A DNA stretch of 6,446 bases from Atopobium sp. Its GTDB lineage: Bacteria > Actinomycetota > Coriobacteriia > Coriobacteriales > Atopobiaceae. The stretch covers positions 1 through 6,446 of the forward strand of contig JABZGZ010000066.1 of the NCBI GenBank assembly GCA_015259105.1, given 5' to 3'. How positions within the stretch are numbered: position 1 is the stretch's first letter; each line of letters opens with the position of its first letter. The notes below the pieces were generated by a model that was given only the letters and a program-made list of their open reading frames with translations, did not search any database and was not told where the DNA came from. A program made the translations under genes and the position numbers. Shown piece by piece: positions 6,351-6,446 of this stretch.

Positions 6351-6446
6351 ACCGAGAAAATCAGCACGCTAACGGTAGTGATTTTTATATAAAAGATGAG
6401 TCAGTTGTTTAAAATCCGCCCTAGAGCAGGACTTATGAGAAATCCT
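6351..6446. other. 3' edge, no confirmed gene; possible start codon at 6435
   Basis: This stretch after the gyrase terminator is AT-rich. A weak hairpin pairs AAAATCA (6357-6363) with TGATTTT (6379-6385) around a partly mismatched interior. TATA-like sequence at 6386-6393 could be a -10 element, but no convincing -35 lies 16-18 bp upstream. Near the edge, AGGA (6428-6431) stands 3 nt before an ATG at 6435, a tight but possible start for a following + strand gene (first residues MRNP). Alternatively, one minus-strand frame is open from the window edge (6446) to a TAG at 6371-6369, 25 codons that could be the tail of a convergent gene. I recognise neither peptide, and both may be chance. Confidence 0.3.

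Noticed and set aside
1..6446. Mobile element, CRISPR array, tRNA/rRNA or novel defence-type system
   Set aside because: Genes with recognisable housekeeping roles fill nearly the whole window, and no terminal repeats, transposase motifs, spaced repeats or cloverleaf-like segments were seen.

Overview
The window is a housekeeping segment of a bacterial chromosome with all genes on the + strand: the 3' part of recF, a DUF721/DciA-type gene, gyrB and gyrA. A rho-independent terminator and a short, gene-poor 3' edge follow. The order recF-DUF721-gyrB-gyrA is the usual arrangement just downstream of dnaA-dnaN near oriC in Actinomycetota; Bacillota usually carry a small S4-domain or remB-type gene between recF and gyrB. 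The DNA is only moderately GC-rich, roughly mid-40s percent by eye. It prefers CTT for Leu, and CGT and CAG in the gyrase genes. A low-GC actinobacterium such as the Coriobacteriia (Atopobium/Lancefieldella/Olsenella group) fits best. This placement is an inference from gene order and composition, not a database match.

Layout. Bases 1-833 encode the last 276 residues of RecF; the Walker A end lies outside the window. The DUF721 gene (826-1359) overlaps the recF stop by 8 nt and is probably translationally coupled to it. A 160-nt gap (1360-1519) holds a tandem 11-bp-period repeat right after the DUF721 stop, AT-rich palindromes and a plausible promoter for the gyrase genes. gyrB (1520-3463) and gyrA (3508-6288) both start with GTG behind good Shine-Dalgarno sites. 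They are 44 nt apart with no terminator between them, so they form a bicistronic gyrase operon. A strong hairpin with a T-tract (6312-6350) ends it. The last ~96 nt contain no confirmed gene, only a weak hairpin, a possible start codon at 6435 and a short minus-strand open stretch running off the edge.

How the genes work together. RecF loads RecA at gapped DNA. The DciA-like protein probably helps load or retain the replicative helicase. GyrB and GyrA form the A2B2 gyrase that supplies negative supercoils for initiation and fork progression. All four genes are intact within the window, with recognisable catalytic motifs in RecF, GyrB and GyrA.

I see no mobile element, CRISPR array, RNA gene or unfamiliar multigene system. 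The most distinctive features are a GyrA with a long, very acidic N-terminal extension in addition to an acidic C-terminal tail, a divergent DciA-like protein with a charged C-terminal tail, and a clear codon-usage step between recF/dciA and the gyrase genes.
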